Assembly: GCF_001571225.1 (NCBI RefSeq)
Contig: NZ_BCTJ01000015.1
Location: 1 to 64,000, forward strand
DNA length: 64,000 nt
From: Hydrogenophaga palleronii NBRC 102513
GTDB lineage: Bacteria > Pseudomonadota > Gammaproteobacteria > Burkholderiales > Burkholderiaceae_C
Direction: 5' to 3'
Shown: positions 10,887-19,043 of the stretch, piece by piece
Position numbering within the stretch: position 1 is the stretch's first letter
How the letters are laid out: the number at the start of each line of letters is the position of its first letter
Position numbers and translations under genes: made by a program
Notes under the pieces: generated by a model
The model's input: the letters and a program-made list of their open reading frames with translations, nothing else
What the model was told of the DNA's origin: nothing
The model's database searches: none

Positions 10887-11439
10887 ATGGGCGCCAGTAC
10901 CAGAACAAGGCCACCTCGTGCACCGGTGGGTTCAGGCCCTGGTACAGCGCGGCGTCAAAGCCGCACAGCTGGAAGCCGCAGGCTTCGTAGAGGCGGCAGG
11001 CGGCCACGTTGTTGTGCTGAGTTTCCAGCATCACGCCGGGGCGCCGCCGGGCTTGTGACCAGGCGATGGCGTGCTGCACCAGCGCGCTTCCCACGCCCTG
11101 GCGCCGGTGGTCGTGGGCCACGAGCAGTTCGTTGATGCAGGCATAACCGTTCCAGGCGTGCGAGAGCCGGATTTCACCCGCCGGACGTTCGTGCACATGG
11201 GCCACAAAAACCTGGCTGCCGGGCGCGTGCCGGTCATCCATGGCGTAGGTCTTTTCGTAGGGCCGCACGGCCCTGGGCCGGTGCGTGATGCCCCCGTTCA
11301 CAAGCGCCAGCTCCAGCTCGCTCTCGACCCGCAAACGCCGGTCGGCAGCGCTCCAGCGCGGCGCGGCATCACCGGCCTTGTGTTCGCGGATCTGGATCAC
11401 GGCATCGTCGGCCAACGCTTCAGCCCTTGAACTCCACAT
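10885..11439 (-). CDS. GNAT-family N-acetyltransferase
   Basis: Probable acetyl-CoA-dependent N-acetyltransferase. FVAHVHERPAGEIRLS, ACINELLVAHDHRRQGVGSA (acetyl-CoA-binding motif A, R/Q-x-x-G-x-G/A) and LETQHNNVAACRLYEACGFQ are the usual GNAT beta4, motif A and motif B. The true start is uncertain: ATG 11439 overlaps the upstream gene by 20 bases; TTG 11415 (AAGGG upstream) and GTG 11400 are alternatives and give about 177 and 172 residues. The substrate is unknown. It shares the minus strand with two small genes and ends against the terminator after dnaJ. Confidence 0.75.
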   Translation of the reverse strand: MWSSRAEALADDAVIQIREHKAGDAAPRWSAADRRLRVESELELALVNGGITHRPRAVRPYEKTYAMDDRHAPGSQVFVAHVHERPAGEIRLSHAWNGYACINELLVAHDHRRQGVGSALVQHAIAWSQARRRPGVMLETQHNNVAACRLYEACGFQLCGFDAALYQGLNPPVHEVALFWYWRP

Positions 11440-11689
11440 CCACCCGCTTCGCCGCCGGCAGCTGTTCGTCCAGCGACTGCCGGTAGCGGATGCAGCCGAG
11501 CATGAACTGCGGCCAGGCCGGCACCTCCAGCACGGCCGCCGTGCGTTCGGGCAGCAGGGCCCACAGGTCCGGGTGGTGCCAGCACAGCGCATGGCCGCTG
11601 GCATCGCGGTGGGTGCGAATCGCGTCGCGCAGCCGGCGCACCTCGGCAACGAGCTGCTCGCGCGAAAGGCCTTCCAGTTCGTCGTCCAT
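11420..11689 (-). CDS. Small conserved hypothetical protein (89 aa)
   Basis: An 89-residue soluble protein with no recognised domain. An N-terminal helix rich in charge (LSREQLVAEVRRLRDAIRTH) looks like a short coiled coil. It is followed by CWHHPDLWALLPE and VPAWPQFMLGCIRYRQSLDE, where the clustered Trp, His and Cys are notable. Codon use matches its neighbours, and the stop overlaps the acetyltransferase start region, so it is probably a real gene translated together with that gene. It starts 20 bp after the upstream stop. No function can be given. Confidence 0.6.
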   Translation of the reverse strand: MDDELEGLSREQLVAEVRRLRDAIRTHRDASGHALCWHHPDLWALLPERTAAVLEVPAWPQFMLGCIRYRQSLDEQLPAAKRVDVEFKG

Positions 11690-11709
11690 GGCGTGCCCTT
11701 TGGATGTGC

Positions 11710-12258
11710 TCAGACGCGCAGCAGGCCGCGAAAACCGCGCGCCGCGTAGTAGGACTGCGCACCGTTGTGATAGATGAACACGCGGTCGTAGCGCCGGTCG
11801 CCGAACAAGGCGCCGCCCAGGGAGCGCAGCTCGGGCGGTGTGGCGATCCAGCTAGACGTTTTGGTGTCGAAGCTGCCGAGCCGCTGCAGGGCCCGGTACT
11901 GCGCTTCGTCGAGCATCTCGATGCCCATCTCGGCGGCCATGGCGCCCGCGCTGTCGGCCGGCCTGTGCGCCTTGCGCGAGGCCAGGGCCTCGGCGTCGTA
12001 GCAGGTGCTGCGGCGCCCGCTCGGGCTTTCCGCCGAACAGTCGCAGAACAGGATCTGCCGGGTCTGCGGGTCCCGGCCGATCACGTCGGGTTCACCACCG
12101 CTGGCTTCCATCGCAAGCAGGGATGTCCACACCGCCGGGCCGGCGCCTTCGAGCCGCTCCAGCACATCGGCCCAGGCCAGGCCTTCGTGGCGGCGCGGGT
12201 GTTTGTCGAAACGCTTCTGCAGCTTGTTCTGCAGGTCTTCACGATCGCTTGTTTTCAT
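11710..12258 (-). CDS. DUF4256-like conserved protein
   Basis: A 182-residue cytoplasmic protein that resembles the DUF4256 family of unknown function. LQNKLQKRFDKHPRRHEGLAW, LAMEASGGEPDVIG and FCDCSAESPSGRRSTCYDAEAL are conserved-looking stretches, and the C-terminal half has RVFIYHNGAQSYYAARGFRG. ATG at 12258 is preferred; the same frame stays open to 12657 but would run through the promoter of the divergent transglycosylase. It heads a three-gene minus-strand group with the 89-residue protein and the acetyltransferase. The family name is from memory of the motif pattern and is moderately sure. Confidence 0.65.
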   Translation of the reverse strand: MKTSDREDLQNKLQKRFDKHPRRHEGLAWADVLERLEGAGPAVWTSLLAMEASGGEPDVIGRDPQTRQILFCDCSAESPSGRRSTCYDAEALASRKAHRPADSAGAMAAEMGIEMLDEAQYRALQRLGSFDTKTSSWIATPPELRSLGGALFGDRRYDRVFIYHNGAQSYYAARGFRGLLRV

Positions 12259-12448
12259 GCTGGGTACCGTGGTGGTGCGGTGCGGGATCGGTGGGTTCTG
12301 CACTATCCCTCCACCCGTCACCGTGTGTTGAGTTTGTACGCGGGTTCTTGCAGAACTCACACCTGTTTTCGTTTGCCGCCGCGCCGGTGTGCATGCTGTT
12401 ACCCGATGCTGCGCCCCGGCGCGACCGCCGCGCGCGACCCTCGCTAAG
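12259..12448. promoter_or_regulatory. Divergent promoter region with inverted repeats
   Basis: The spacer between the DUF4256-like gene and the transglycosylase holds a perfect inverted repeat GTTCT-TGC-AGAAC at 12344-12356. A longer imperfect one surrounds it (GTGTGTTGAGTT and AACTCACAC). These may be operator or hairpin structures; no strong promoter boxes were found. Confidence 0.35.
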
Positions 12449-13657
12449 ATGCACCGCATGACCGCACGCCACCCTGCCCTGCTCCTGTCCGCCGCGCTGC
12501 TCGCCGCACCGGCCTGGGCCCAAGCCCCCGCCGACGAATTCGCCACCTGCCTCAACACCTTGCGTGCCCCGGCGCGCGCCGTGGGGGTGAGCGACGCCAG
12601 CTTCACGCAATACACCCAGGGCCTGGTGCCCGACATGAGCGTGATCGACAAGCTCAACTACCAGCCCGAGTTCCGCACCGCGATCTGGGACTACCTCGCC
12701 GGCCTGGTGGACGACCAGCGCGTCGCCGAAGGCAAGGCCATGCTGGCCTTGCACGCGGACGTGCTCGCGCGCGTCAACGAACGCTACGGCGTCGACCCCG
12801 CCACGGTGGTCGCGGTGTGGGGCGTGGAGAGCAACTTCGGCCAGACCTTCGGCAAGTCGCCGCTGGTGCAGTCGCTCGGCACGCTGTCCTGCTTCGGGCG
12901 CCGGCAGGCGTATTTCCGCACCGAGTTCTACGCCACGCTGCGCATCCTGCAGGCCGGCCACATCACGGCCGACCGGCTGGTGGGCTCCTGGGCCGGCGCC
13001 TTCGGCCACACGCAGTTCATGCCCAGCACCTTCGAGCGGCTGGCGGTGGACTTCGACGGCGATGGCCGGGCCGACCTGATGGACAGCACACCCGACGCGC
13101 TGGCCTCCACCGCCAACTTTCTCGCCAAGGCCGGTTGGCAGAACGGCCAGCCGTGGGGCTTTGAGGTGAAGCTGCCATCGGGCTTCAACACCAGCGGCGA
13201 AGGCCGCCGCACCAAACGCACCATGGCCGACTGGGCTGAGCGCGGCCTGCGCCTGGTTGACAGCTCACCCCTGCCCGGCAGCGGCAACGGCAGCGCCGGC
13301 CTGCTCACCCCCGCCGGCCCACAAGGCCCGGCCTTCCTGGTGCTGCGCAACTTCGACGCCATCTACAGCTACAACGCGGCCGAGAGCTACGGCCTGGCCA
13401 TCGCGCACCTGGCCGACCGCCTGCGTGGTGGTGGCCGCTTCGTCACCCCCTGGCCCACCGACGACCCCGGCTTGTCGCGCGCCGAACGCCGCGAGGTGCA
13501 GACCCTGCTGATCGCGCGCGGCCACGACATCGGCGAGGTGGACGGCATGCTGGGCGACAAGAGCCGCGTGGCGATCCGCGCCGAGCAGGAACGCCTGGGC
13601 CAGGAAGTGAATGGGCGCGCCGGCCAGAAGCTGCTGAAGACCCTGCGCGGCAGCTGA
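12449..13657 (+). CDS. Lytic murein transglycosylase, MltB type, with peptidoglycan-binding domain
   Basis: Periplasmic enzyme that cleaves peptidoglycan glycan strands with formation of 1,6-anhydro-muropeptides. A signal peptide (LLLSAALLAAPAWAQA) is followed by the MltB-type catalytic domain: AVWGVESNFGQTFG contains the catalytic Glu, and GSWAGAFGHTQFMPSTFERL and DFDGDGRADLMDSTPDALAS are family hallmarks. The C-terminal 65 residues (LSRAERREVQTLLIARGHDI and beyond) form a PG_binding_1 module. The protein is 402 residues from ATG 12449; ATG 12458 is equally possible. There is no lipobox, so it is probably soluble. It meets the next gene tail to tail with only 9 bp between stops. Confidence 0.88.
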   Translation: MHRMTARHPALLLSAALLAAPAWAQAPADEFATCLNTLRAPARAVGVSDASFTQYTQGLVPDMSVIDKLNYQPEFRTAIWDYLAGLVDDQRVAEGKAMLALHADVLARVNERYGVDPATVVAVWGVESNFGQTFGKSPLVQSLGTLSCFGRRQAYFRTEFYATLRILQAGHITADRLVGSWAGAFGHTQFMPSTFERLAVDFDGDGRADLMDSTPDALASTANFLAKAGWQNGQPWGFEVKLPSGFNTSGEGRRTKRTMADWAERGLRLVDSSPLPGSGNGSAGLLTPAGPQGPAFLVLRNFDAIYSYNAAESYGLAIAHLADRLRGGGRFVTPWPTDDPGLSRAERREVQTLLIARGHDIGEVDGMLGDKSRVAIRAEQERLGQEVNGRAGQKLLKTLRGS

Positions 13658-13666
13658 AGCGCGGCC

Positions 13667-14641
13667 TCAGCCGCCGTTGCGTTCCAGGTTGCGCGCCAGG
13701 CGCTTGCCGGCCTCGCGCATGCGCTCTTTCAGCACGGCTGGCTGCAGCACGTCAAAGTCCACGTCCATGGCCATCAGCCAATAGACCAGGGAGTCCATCG
13801 AGTCACCCTGCCCCACGCCGCAACGCATGAGGCAGCGGTTGTCGTCAATGGCCTCTAGCGTGGCGGCCGAGGGCGGAATGATGCGCGCCATCACCGCCCG
13901 CGAGCGGTGCAGCACCACGCGCGCCTCGTCACCCTGGTGCACGCCCGCCAGCGTGCCCGACACATAGGCACGCAGGTCACCGTCCGGCGCGGCACGCGGC
14001 GCAAAGTGCGCCCCGGTGGCCGGCATGCCCTCCACCCGGTCGATGCGGAAGGTGCGCCAGGCATCACGCGCCGGGTCCCAGGCCACCAGGTACCAGCGGC
14101 TGCCGGTGTGCACCAGGCCCTGCGGCTCCACCAGGCGTTGTGTGCTGTTGCCGCGCATGTCGCGGTAGGCAAAGCCGGCCTGCAACTGGTCGCGGCAGGC
14201 CGCCGACAGCACGGCCAGCACACCCGCATCCACCGTCGGGCCGATGCGCTGCATGGGCAGGATGGCCGAGCGCAGCGCGTCGCTGCGGCGGCGCAGGCGC
14301 GAGGGCATCACCTGCTCCAGCTTCACCAGGGCGCGCAGGGAGCTCTCTTCCACCCCGCTGACGGTGCCGGCGGCAGCCACCTGCAGCGCGATGGCCACGG
14401 CCAGTGCTTCTTCATCGTCCAGCAGCAACGGCGGCAGCGCGGTGCCGGCGCGAAAGGCATAACCGCCCGCCACGCCGCTGCTGGCGTGGATGGGATACCC
14501 CAGCTGGCGCAGTCGGTCGATGTCGCGCCGCAGCGTGCGCGGGTGCACCGCCAGCCGCTCGGCCAGCTCGGCGCCAGCCCAGTGGCGGCGCGTCTGCAGC
14601 AGGGACAACACGCGCAGCAGGCGCGAGGACGAAGACAACAT
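13667..14641 (-). CDS. WYL-domain (YafY-type) transcriptional regulator
   Basis: DNA-binding regulator of 324 residues. The N-terminus is a DeoR/HTH_11-like winged helix (RLLRVLSLLQTRRHWAGAEL, LAVHPRTLRRDIDRLRQLGY). The middle and C-terminus form a WYL domain, with STQRLVEPQGLVHTGSRWYL containing the sensor region and FRIDRVEGM after it. WYL domains bind nucleotides, nucleic acid or small ligands. It is transcribed divergently from a glutathione S-transferase gene 114 bp away, an arrangement seen often in Burkholderiales, so the GST is its likely target (inference). Confidence 0.88.
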   Translation of the reverse strand: MLSSSSRLLRVLSLLQTRRHWAGAELAERLAVHPRTLRRDIDRLRQLGYPIHASSGVAGGYAFRAGTALPPLLLDDEEALAVAIALQVAAAGTVSGVEESSLRALVKLEQVMPSRLRRRSDALRSAILPMQRIGPTVDAGVLAVLSAACRDQLQAGFAYRDMRGNSTQRLVEPQGLVHTGSRWYLVAWDPARDAWRTFRIDRVEGMPATGAHFAPRAAPDGDLRAYVSGTLAGVHQGDEARVVLHRSRAVMARIIPPSAATLEAIDDNRCLMRCGVGQGDSMDSLVYWLMAMDVDFDVLQPAVLKERMREAGKRLARNLERNGG

Positions 14642-14755
14642 GGCGCCACTCTAGCGCTTATCGAGGGCCAAAACTGTCCGCAATGGGGGCGACAGTGCGG
14701 GCACGCGCTCGGCACGGTGTCGGGCCGGTTCTTCAACCCCATCCAGGAGCTCACC

Positions 14756-15361
14756 ATGCCCCAAATCGTTTTCTACTGGCACCCCATGTCCAGCGCCACG
14801 CCGGTCGCCTGCGCCCTCGCCGAACTCGACGTGCCGCACGACCGTGTGAAGGTCGACATCACCACCGGCGAACAGCGCCGCCCGGCTTTTCTCGCCCTCA
14901 ACCCCAACGGCAAGGTGCCCACGCTGACGGTGGACGGTGCGCCGATGTTCGAGGCCCTGGCCATCGAGGTCTGGCTGGGTGAGCAGTACGGTGTGGAGAA
15001 AGGCCTGTGGCCCGCCGCCGGCACGCCCGAGCGCCTGCAGGCGATGTCGTGGAGCGCCTGGTCTTACGTGACCTATGGCGCCCAGCTGGTGCGCCTGCAG
15101 ACCGCGCGCGACATGGGCACACCAGACGATGCACATGGCACCGCCGCCCACAAAGCACTGAACGAACTGCTGGCCCTGCTCGACGCGCGCCTGGCGCAGC
15201 AGCCCTGGCTGTTGGGCGACACGTACTCGCTGGTGGACCTGATCGTGGGCTCGGTGATCGGCTACAGCGCCTACATCGGTGCGCCGGTGCAGCAGCACAC
15301 GAGCGTGCTCAACTGGCTGGGGAAAGTGCAGGCGCGACCGGCGATGCAGATCGACGCCTGA
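14756..15361 (+). CDS. Glutathione S-transferase family protein
   Basis: Cytosolic glutathione-dependent transferase or reductase of 201 residues. The thioredoxin-like N-domain (residues 1-80) has FYWHPMSSATPVACALAELD, the cis-Pro region GKVPTLTVDG and MFEALAIEVWLGEQY, where Glu-Ala replaces the common Glu-Ser. The helical C-domain has LLDARLAQQPWLLGDTYSLV and DLIVGSVIGY. ATG 14756 follows CAGGAGC. The divergent YafY-type regulator probably controls it. It is tail to tail with the YbjQ-like gene, with a dispersed repeat between them. Confidence 0.85.
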   Translation: MPQIVFYWHPMSSATPVACALAELDVPHDRVKVDITTGEQRRPAFLALNPNGKVPTLTVDGAPMFEALAIEVWLGEQYGVEKGLWPAAGTPERLQAMSWSAWSYVTYGAQLVRLQTARDMGTPDDAHGTAAHKALNELLALLDARLAQQPWLLGDTYSLVDLIVGSVIGYSAYIGAPVQQHTSVLNWLGKVQARPAMQIDA

Positions 15362-15394
15362 CAGCCAGGCTCGACGTCTCCGGCGCGAAGGACT

Positions 15395-15480
15395 TCATCC
15401 AGAGCACCCAAGGATCTGGCTCCGCCGGTCCAAGGGTGCGCCCCCTCTTGAGGGGGACGCGCGGAAGCGCGGCGGGGGTG
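15395..15480 (-). repeat. Dispersed intergenic repeat copy
   Basis: Between two convergent genes. On the minus strand it reads CACCCCCGCCGCGCTTCCGCG, then the perfect hairpin CCCCCTC-AA-GAGGGGG, GCACCCTTGG, ACCGGCGGAGCC and TCTGGATGAAG, matching the order of blocks in the other copies. The hairpins may also serve as terminators. Confidence 0.6.
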
Positions 15481-15482
15481 TT

Positions 15483-15827
15483 TTACAGCTTCACCGCGGT
15501 GCCGCTGACGGCGACCATCATCATCCCGTTGGTCTCGCCCAGCACCTCGTAGTCAAAGTCGATGCCGATCACGCCGTTGGCGCCCATCTCGCGCGCCGAC
15601 TCGATCAGGTCTTCCATGGCGGCATCACGCGCACCCGAAAGGGCGCGCTCGTAGCCGCCGGCGCGGCCACCGACCACGTCGCGCACCGACGAGAACAGGT
15701 CACGGAAGATGTTGGCGCCGATGATGGCCTCACCGTGCACGATACCCAGGTACTGGCTGCGCTGCACGCCCTCGGGCAGGGTCGTGCTGAGGAAAAAACC
15801 GTCCTTGCTTTTGGAGAACCAGCCCAT
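15483..15827 (-). CDS. YbjQ/DUF74-type (heavy-metal-binding domain) protein
   Basis: A 114-residue protein of the YbjQ family, whose function is not settled; the family name refers to a proposed metal-binding site and the proteins form pentameric rings. LPEGVQRSQYLGIVHGEAII, GANIFRDLFSSVRDVVGGRA and ESAREMGANGVIGIDFDYEV are family signatures. ATG 15827 is selected because the protein then starts with the usual short leader (MGWFSKSKDGFFLSTT); the frame stays open further upstream over repeat DNA. No operon partner. Confidence 0.8.
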   Translation of the reverse strand: MGWFSKSKDGFFLSTTLPEGVQRSQYLGIVHGEAIIGANIFRDLFSSVRDVVGGRAGGYERALSGARDAAMEDLIESAREMGANGVIGIDFDYEVLGETNGMMMVAVSGTAVKL

Positions 15828-15889
15828 GTGAATGCTCCCGCTGTCGCACCGCACGGCGGGTGCCAGGTCATGGTAGCGCAGGCCATGCG

Positions 15890-16020
15890 CATCGAGCCGC
15901 CCGAGCGAAGTACTCACCGTCCAGGGACACCGAGGGTCCGGCCAAGCCGGCCCAAGGTGTCGTCCCCCACCCGCCGAAGGCGAGAGAGGGGAAGCGGCGC
16001 AGCCGCGCAAGGGATGACCC
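15890..16020 (-). repeat. Dispersed intergenic repeat copy
   Basis: On the minus strand: GCGCGGCTGCGCCGCTTCCC, CGGCGGGTGGGGGACGACACC, GGGCCGGCTTGGCCGG, then ACCCTCGGTGTCCCTGGA. The last block is nearly identical to bases 31-50 of the window. The copy lies just downstream of the EmrB-like gene. Confidence 0.65.
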
Positions 16021-16023
16021 CTT

Positions 16024-17652
16024 TCAATGCGCCCCGCCAGCATCCACCGCCGCACCCAGCGTCGGCCGGGTCAGCCAGATCACGCCCACCAGCACGAAGA
16101 ACAACGCGGCCGAGAGGTAGAACAGATCGGTCACCGCCAGGGTGTAGGCCTGCTGGTTGATCAGGCGGTCGATGCTGGCCAACGCCTGCTCGCGGCTCAT
16201 GCCGCTGGCCATGAACTGCTGCAGCGTGGCCATCGCGGTGTCGTTGCCGGTGTTGATGACTTCGGTCAGCTGCGCGTGGTGCAAGGCGGCACGGCTCTCC
16301 CACACGGTGGTGAACAGAGAGGTGCCGATTGCGCCGGCCGTGATGCGCACGAAGTTCGAGAGGCCGGCGGCCGACGGCGTCTGCTGCGGTGACAGGCCCG
16401 AGAACACGATGGCCTGCAGCGGGATGAAGAAGAACGCCATGGCCGCACCCTGCAACAGCGTCGGGATCAGGATGGTCATGAAGTCGGCCTGGGTGTTGAA
16501 GTGCGAGCGCATCCACAGCACCGCAGCAAACCCGACGAAGGCCACGGTGGCGAGCTTGCGGGGGTCGATGCGGCTCACGTTCTTGCCCACCCAGGGCGAG
16601 AGCACGATGGCCAGTATGCCCACCGGCGCGGTCGCCAGCCCGGCCCAGGTCGCCGTGTAGCCCATGTACTGCTGCAGCCAGAGCGGCAGCAGCACCACGT
16701 TGCCGAAGAACAGGCCGTAGGCAATGGACAGCGCCATGGTGCCGGCGACGAAGTTGCGGCGCGCGAACAGGCGGATCTCGACGATCGGGTGTTTGTCGGT
16801 CAGCTCCCAGGCGACGAAGAACATGAAGCTCACCACCGCCACCACGGCCAGCAGGATGATCTCGCCCGACTCGAACCAGTCCAGCTCCTTGCCCATGTCG
16901 ATCATGATCTGCATGGCACCCACGAACAGCACCAGCAGCACCAGGCCGATGACGTCCAGCGGCACGCGGCGCGGGCCGGGGTCGCGGCTGCGGTAGATCG
17001 ACCAGGTGAGCGCCGCCGCCAGCAGGCCGACCGGGATGTTGATGTAGAAGATCCAGGGCCAGGAAATGTTGTCGGTGATCCAGCCGCCCAGCAGCGGCCC
17101 GGCCACCGGCGCCACCAGCACCGTCATGGCCCACATGGCCATCGCGGTGCCCGCCTTGGCGCGCGGGTAACTGGCCAGCAGCAGGGTCTGCGACAGCGGA
17201 ATCATCGGCCCGGCCACCAGGCCCTGCAGCACGCGGAAAGCGATCAACGTGGCGATGTTGGGCGCCAGGCCGCACAGCCACGAGGCCAGCACGAACAGCA
17301 GCACGCTGGCGGTGAACAGGCGCACCTGCCCGAAGCGCTGCGTGAGCCAGCCGGTGAGCGGCACCGAGATCGCGTTGGCGACCGCGAACGAGGTGATGAC
17401 CCAGGTGCCCTGCGCCGGGCTCACGCCCATGTCGCCGGCAATGGCGGGAATCGACACGTTCGCGATCGAGGTGTCGAGCACGTTCATGAAGGTCGCCAGC
17501 GACAGGGCGACCGTGCCCATCACCAGCTGGGCGCCCTTTAGCGGTGCGAACACTGGCGGGCCGGCGGGCGCCGCGGGTGCGGGCGGCGGTGGTGGTGGTG
17601 TCGGCGCGCCGGGCAAAGCCCCGGATGCCGGAAGTGCGTGGCTGTCGGCCAT
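16024..17652 (-). CDS. EmrB/QacA-type (DHA2) MFS drug exporter
   Basis: Inner-membrane proton-drug antiporter with 14 predicted membrane segments (DHA2 family), 542 residues. Visible features are a cytoplasmic Pro-rich N-terminus (six consecutive Pro), FMNVLDTSIANVSIPAIAGD (motif D1), GWLTQRFGQVRLF (motif A) and VAPVAGPLLGGWITDNISWP with WIFYINIPVG (motif C region). It is last in the operon MarR, outer-membrane lipoprotein, EmrA-like, EmrB-like, 25 bp after the EmrA-like gene, and would form a tripartite pump expelling hydrophobic toxicants across both membranes. Confidence 0.9.
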   Translation of the reverse strand: MADSHALPASGALPGAPTPPPPPPAPAAPAGPPVFAPLKGAQLVMGTVALSLATFMNVLDTSIANVSIPAIAGDMGVSPAQGTWVITSFAVANAISVPLTGWLTQRFGQVRLFTASVLLFVLASWLCGLAPNIATLIAFRVLQGLVAGPMIPLSQTLLLASYPRAKAGTAMAMWAMTVLVAPVAGPLLGGWITDNISWPWIFYINIPVGLLAAALTWSIYRSRDPGPRRVPLDVIGLVLLVLFVGAMQIMIDMGKELDWFESGEIILLAVVAVVSFMFFVAWELTDKHPIVEIRLFARRNFVAGTMALSIAYGLFFGNVVLLPLWLQQYMGYTATWAGLATAPVGILAIVLSPWVGKNVSRIDPRKLATVAFVGFAAVLWMRSHFNTQADFMTILIPTLLQGAAMAFFFIPLQAIVFSGLSPQQTPSAAGLSNFVRITAGAIGTSLFTTVWESRAALHHAQLTEVINTGNDTAMATLQQFMASGMSREQALASIDRLINQQAYTLAVTDLFYLSAALFFVLVGVIWLTRPTLGAAVDAGGAH

Positions 17653-17677
17653 GGTGTGCTTCAGTACCGGTGGGGGT

Positions 17678-18967
17678 TCAGCGGGCCAGCGCCACGGCGC
17701 CGTTCAGGCTGGCCGTGCCGCGAGCGCCGGCACCACTGCTGCTGCGTTGTGCGGCGGTGGTGGTGCCACTGTTCTGCGCAATGATCTGCTGCACGCGCTG
17801 GTTGGCTTCCTGGTTGTCCTGCGTGAACACCTCGGTCTGCTGTTCCTGCGACGCGGCACCGGCCTCGGCCAGCATGCGGCCGTCGGTCTTGCTCACGTCG
17901 GTGCGCGCTTCCATCGACAGGCCCAGGCGCAGCGGGTGGTCCACCAGGTCCTTGGGGTCCAGGCGCACGCGCACCGGCACGCGCTGCACCACCTTGATCC
18001 AGTTGCCGGTGGCGTTCTGCGCCGGCAGCAACGCAAAGGCCGCACCGGTGCCGGCGCCCAGCCCTTCCACACTGCCGTGGTAGACCACGTTCTTGCCGTA
18101 GACGTCGGCGGTCAGCTCCACCGGCTGGCCGATGCGCAGGTTCTTCAACTGGCTTTCCTTGAAGTTGGCCTCGACCCAGACCTGGTCCAGCGCGATCACC
18201 GACAGCAGCGGTGCTCCGGCCTGCAGGCGCTGGCCGAGCTGCACGTTGCGGCGCGCCACATAACCGGCCACCGGGGCCTGCAGTTCCATGCGCTGGAGCG
18301 CCACATAGGCCTCACGCACACGCGCCGAAGCGCGCAGCACGTTCGGGTGCTGGTCCACCGCCGTGCCTTCGGTCAAGGTCTGGCTGGAGGCCAGTTGCTC
18401 GCGCGCGGCCAGCACACCGGCGCGGGCGGCTTCGGCGCTGCTGCGCGCGGCGGCGAGTTGCGACGACGCGTGGTTGAACTCTTCCTGGCCAACCGCACCC
18501 GAGGCCACCAGCGGCTGGCGGCGGTCCACGTCGGCCTGCAGGCGTTGCAGCTCGCTCTGCGCGCGCGCCAGGTCGGCTTCGCGCAATGCGATCTGTGCGC
18601 CCTGCGTGCGGTTGTTGGCGTACAGGGTGCGCACTTCGCGCACGGTCTGTGCGAGCTGGGCTTCGGCCTGTTCAAGTGCGATCTTCGCGTCGGTCGGGTC
18701 CAGGCGCACCAGCCACTGGCCGGCCTTCACGTGGTCGTTGTCGTTGGCGTTGATGGCGACCACGGTGCCCGCCACTTGCGGCGTGATCTGCACCACGTTG
18801 CCAGCCACGTAGGCGTTGTCGGTGGTTTCAAAGTGGTTCAGCACCAGGGCCCAGTAGGCGCTGTAGGCCAGGCCGGCGGCGACCACCACCGCCGCGACGG
18901 TGGTAAGGGCCTTCTTGCGGGCGGGGTTGCCTTGGGGTTGGGCGGCGTTGTCGGTGGTGGCGTTCAT
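17678..18967 (-). CDS. EmrA/HlyD-type periplasmic adaptor of multidrug efflux pump
   Basis: Membrane-fusion protein joining the EmrB-like exporter to the outer-membrane factor. From ATG 18967 it has 429 residues: one N-terminal membrane anchor (LTTVAAVVVAAGLAYSAYWA), lipoyl half-motifs (TTDNAYVAGNVVQITPQVAG and AGQWLVRLDPTDA), a long alpha-hairpin (about residues 100-230) rich in Ala, Gln and Arg, and the beta-barrel region (VEANFKESQLKNLRIGQPVE). A longer open frame to 19090 would run into the outer-membrane gene and is not used. It sits between the outer-membrane lipoprotein and the exporter. Confidence 0.9.
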   Translation of the reverse strand: MNATTDNAAQPQGNPARKKALTTVAAVVVAAGLAYSAYWALVLNHFETTDNAYVAGNVVQITPQVAGTVVAINANDNDHVKAGQWLVRLDPTDAKIALEQAEAQLAQTVREVRTLYANNRTQGAQIALREADLARAQSELQRLQADVDRRQPLVASGAVGQEEFNHASSQLAAARSSAEAARAGVLAAREQLASSQTLTEGTAVDQHPNVLRASARVREAYVALQRMELQAPVAGYVARRNVQLGQRLQAGAPLLSVIALDQVWVEANFKESQLKNLRIGQPVELTADVYGKNVVYHGSVEGLGAGTGAAFALLPAQNATGNWIKVVQRVPVRVRLDPKDLVDHPLRLGLSMEARTDVSKTDGRMLAEAGAASQEQQTEVFTQDNQEANQRVQQIIAQNSGTTTAAQRSSSGAGARGTASLNGAVALAR

Positions 18968-19043
18968 GAGGGGCTCCGGTATCGGTGCGCGAGGCAGGAA
19001 AGAAAAATGGGAAAGGAAAGATGGGGCAGGTGTCGGCGTGTGG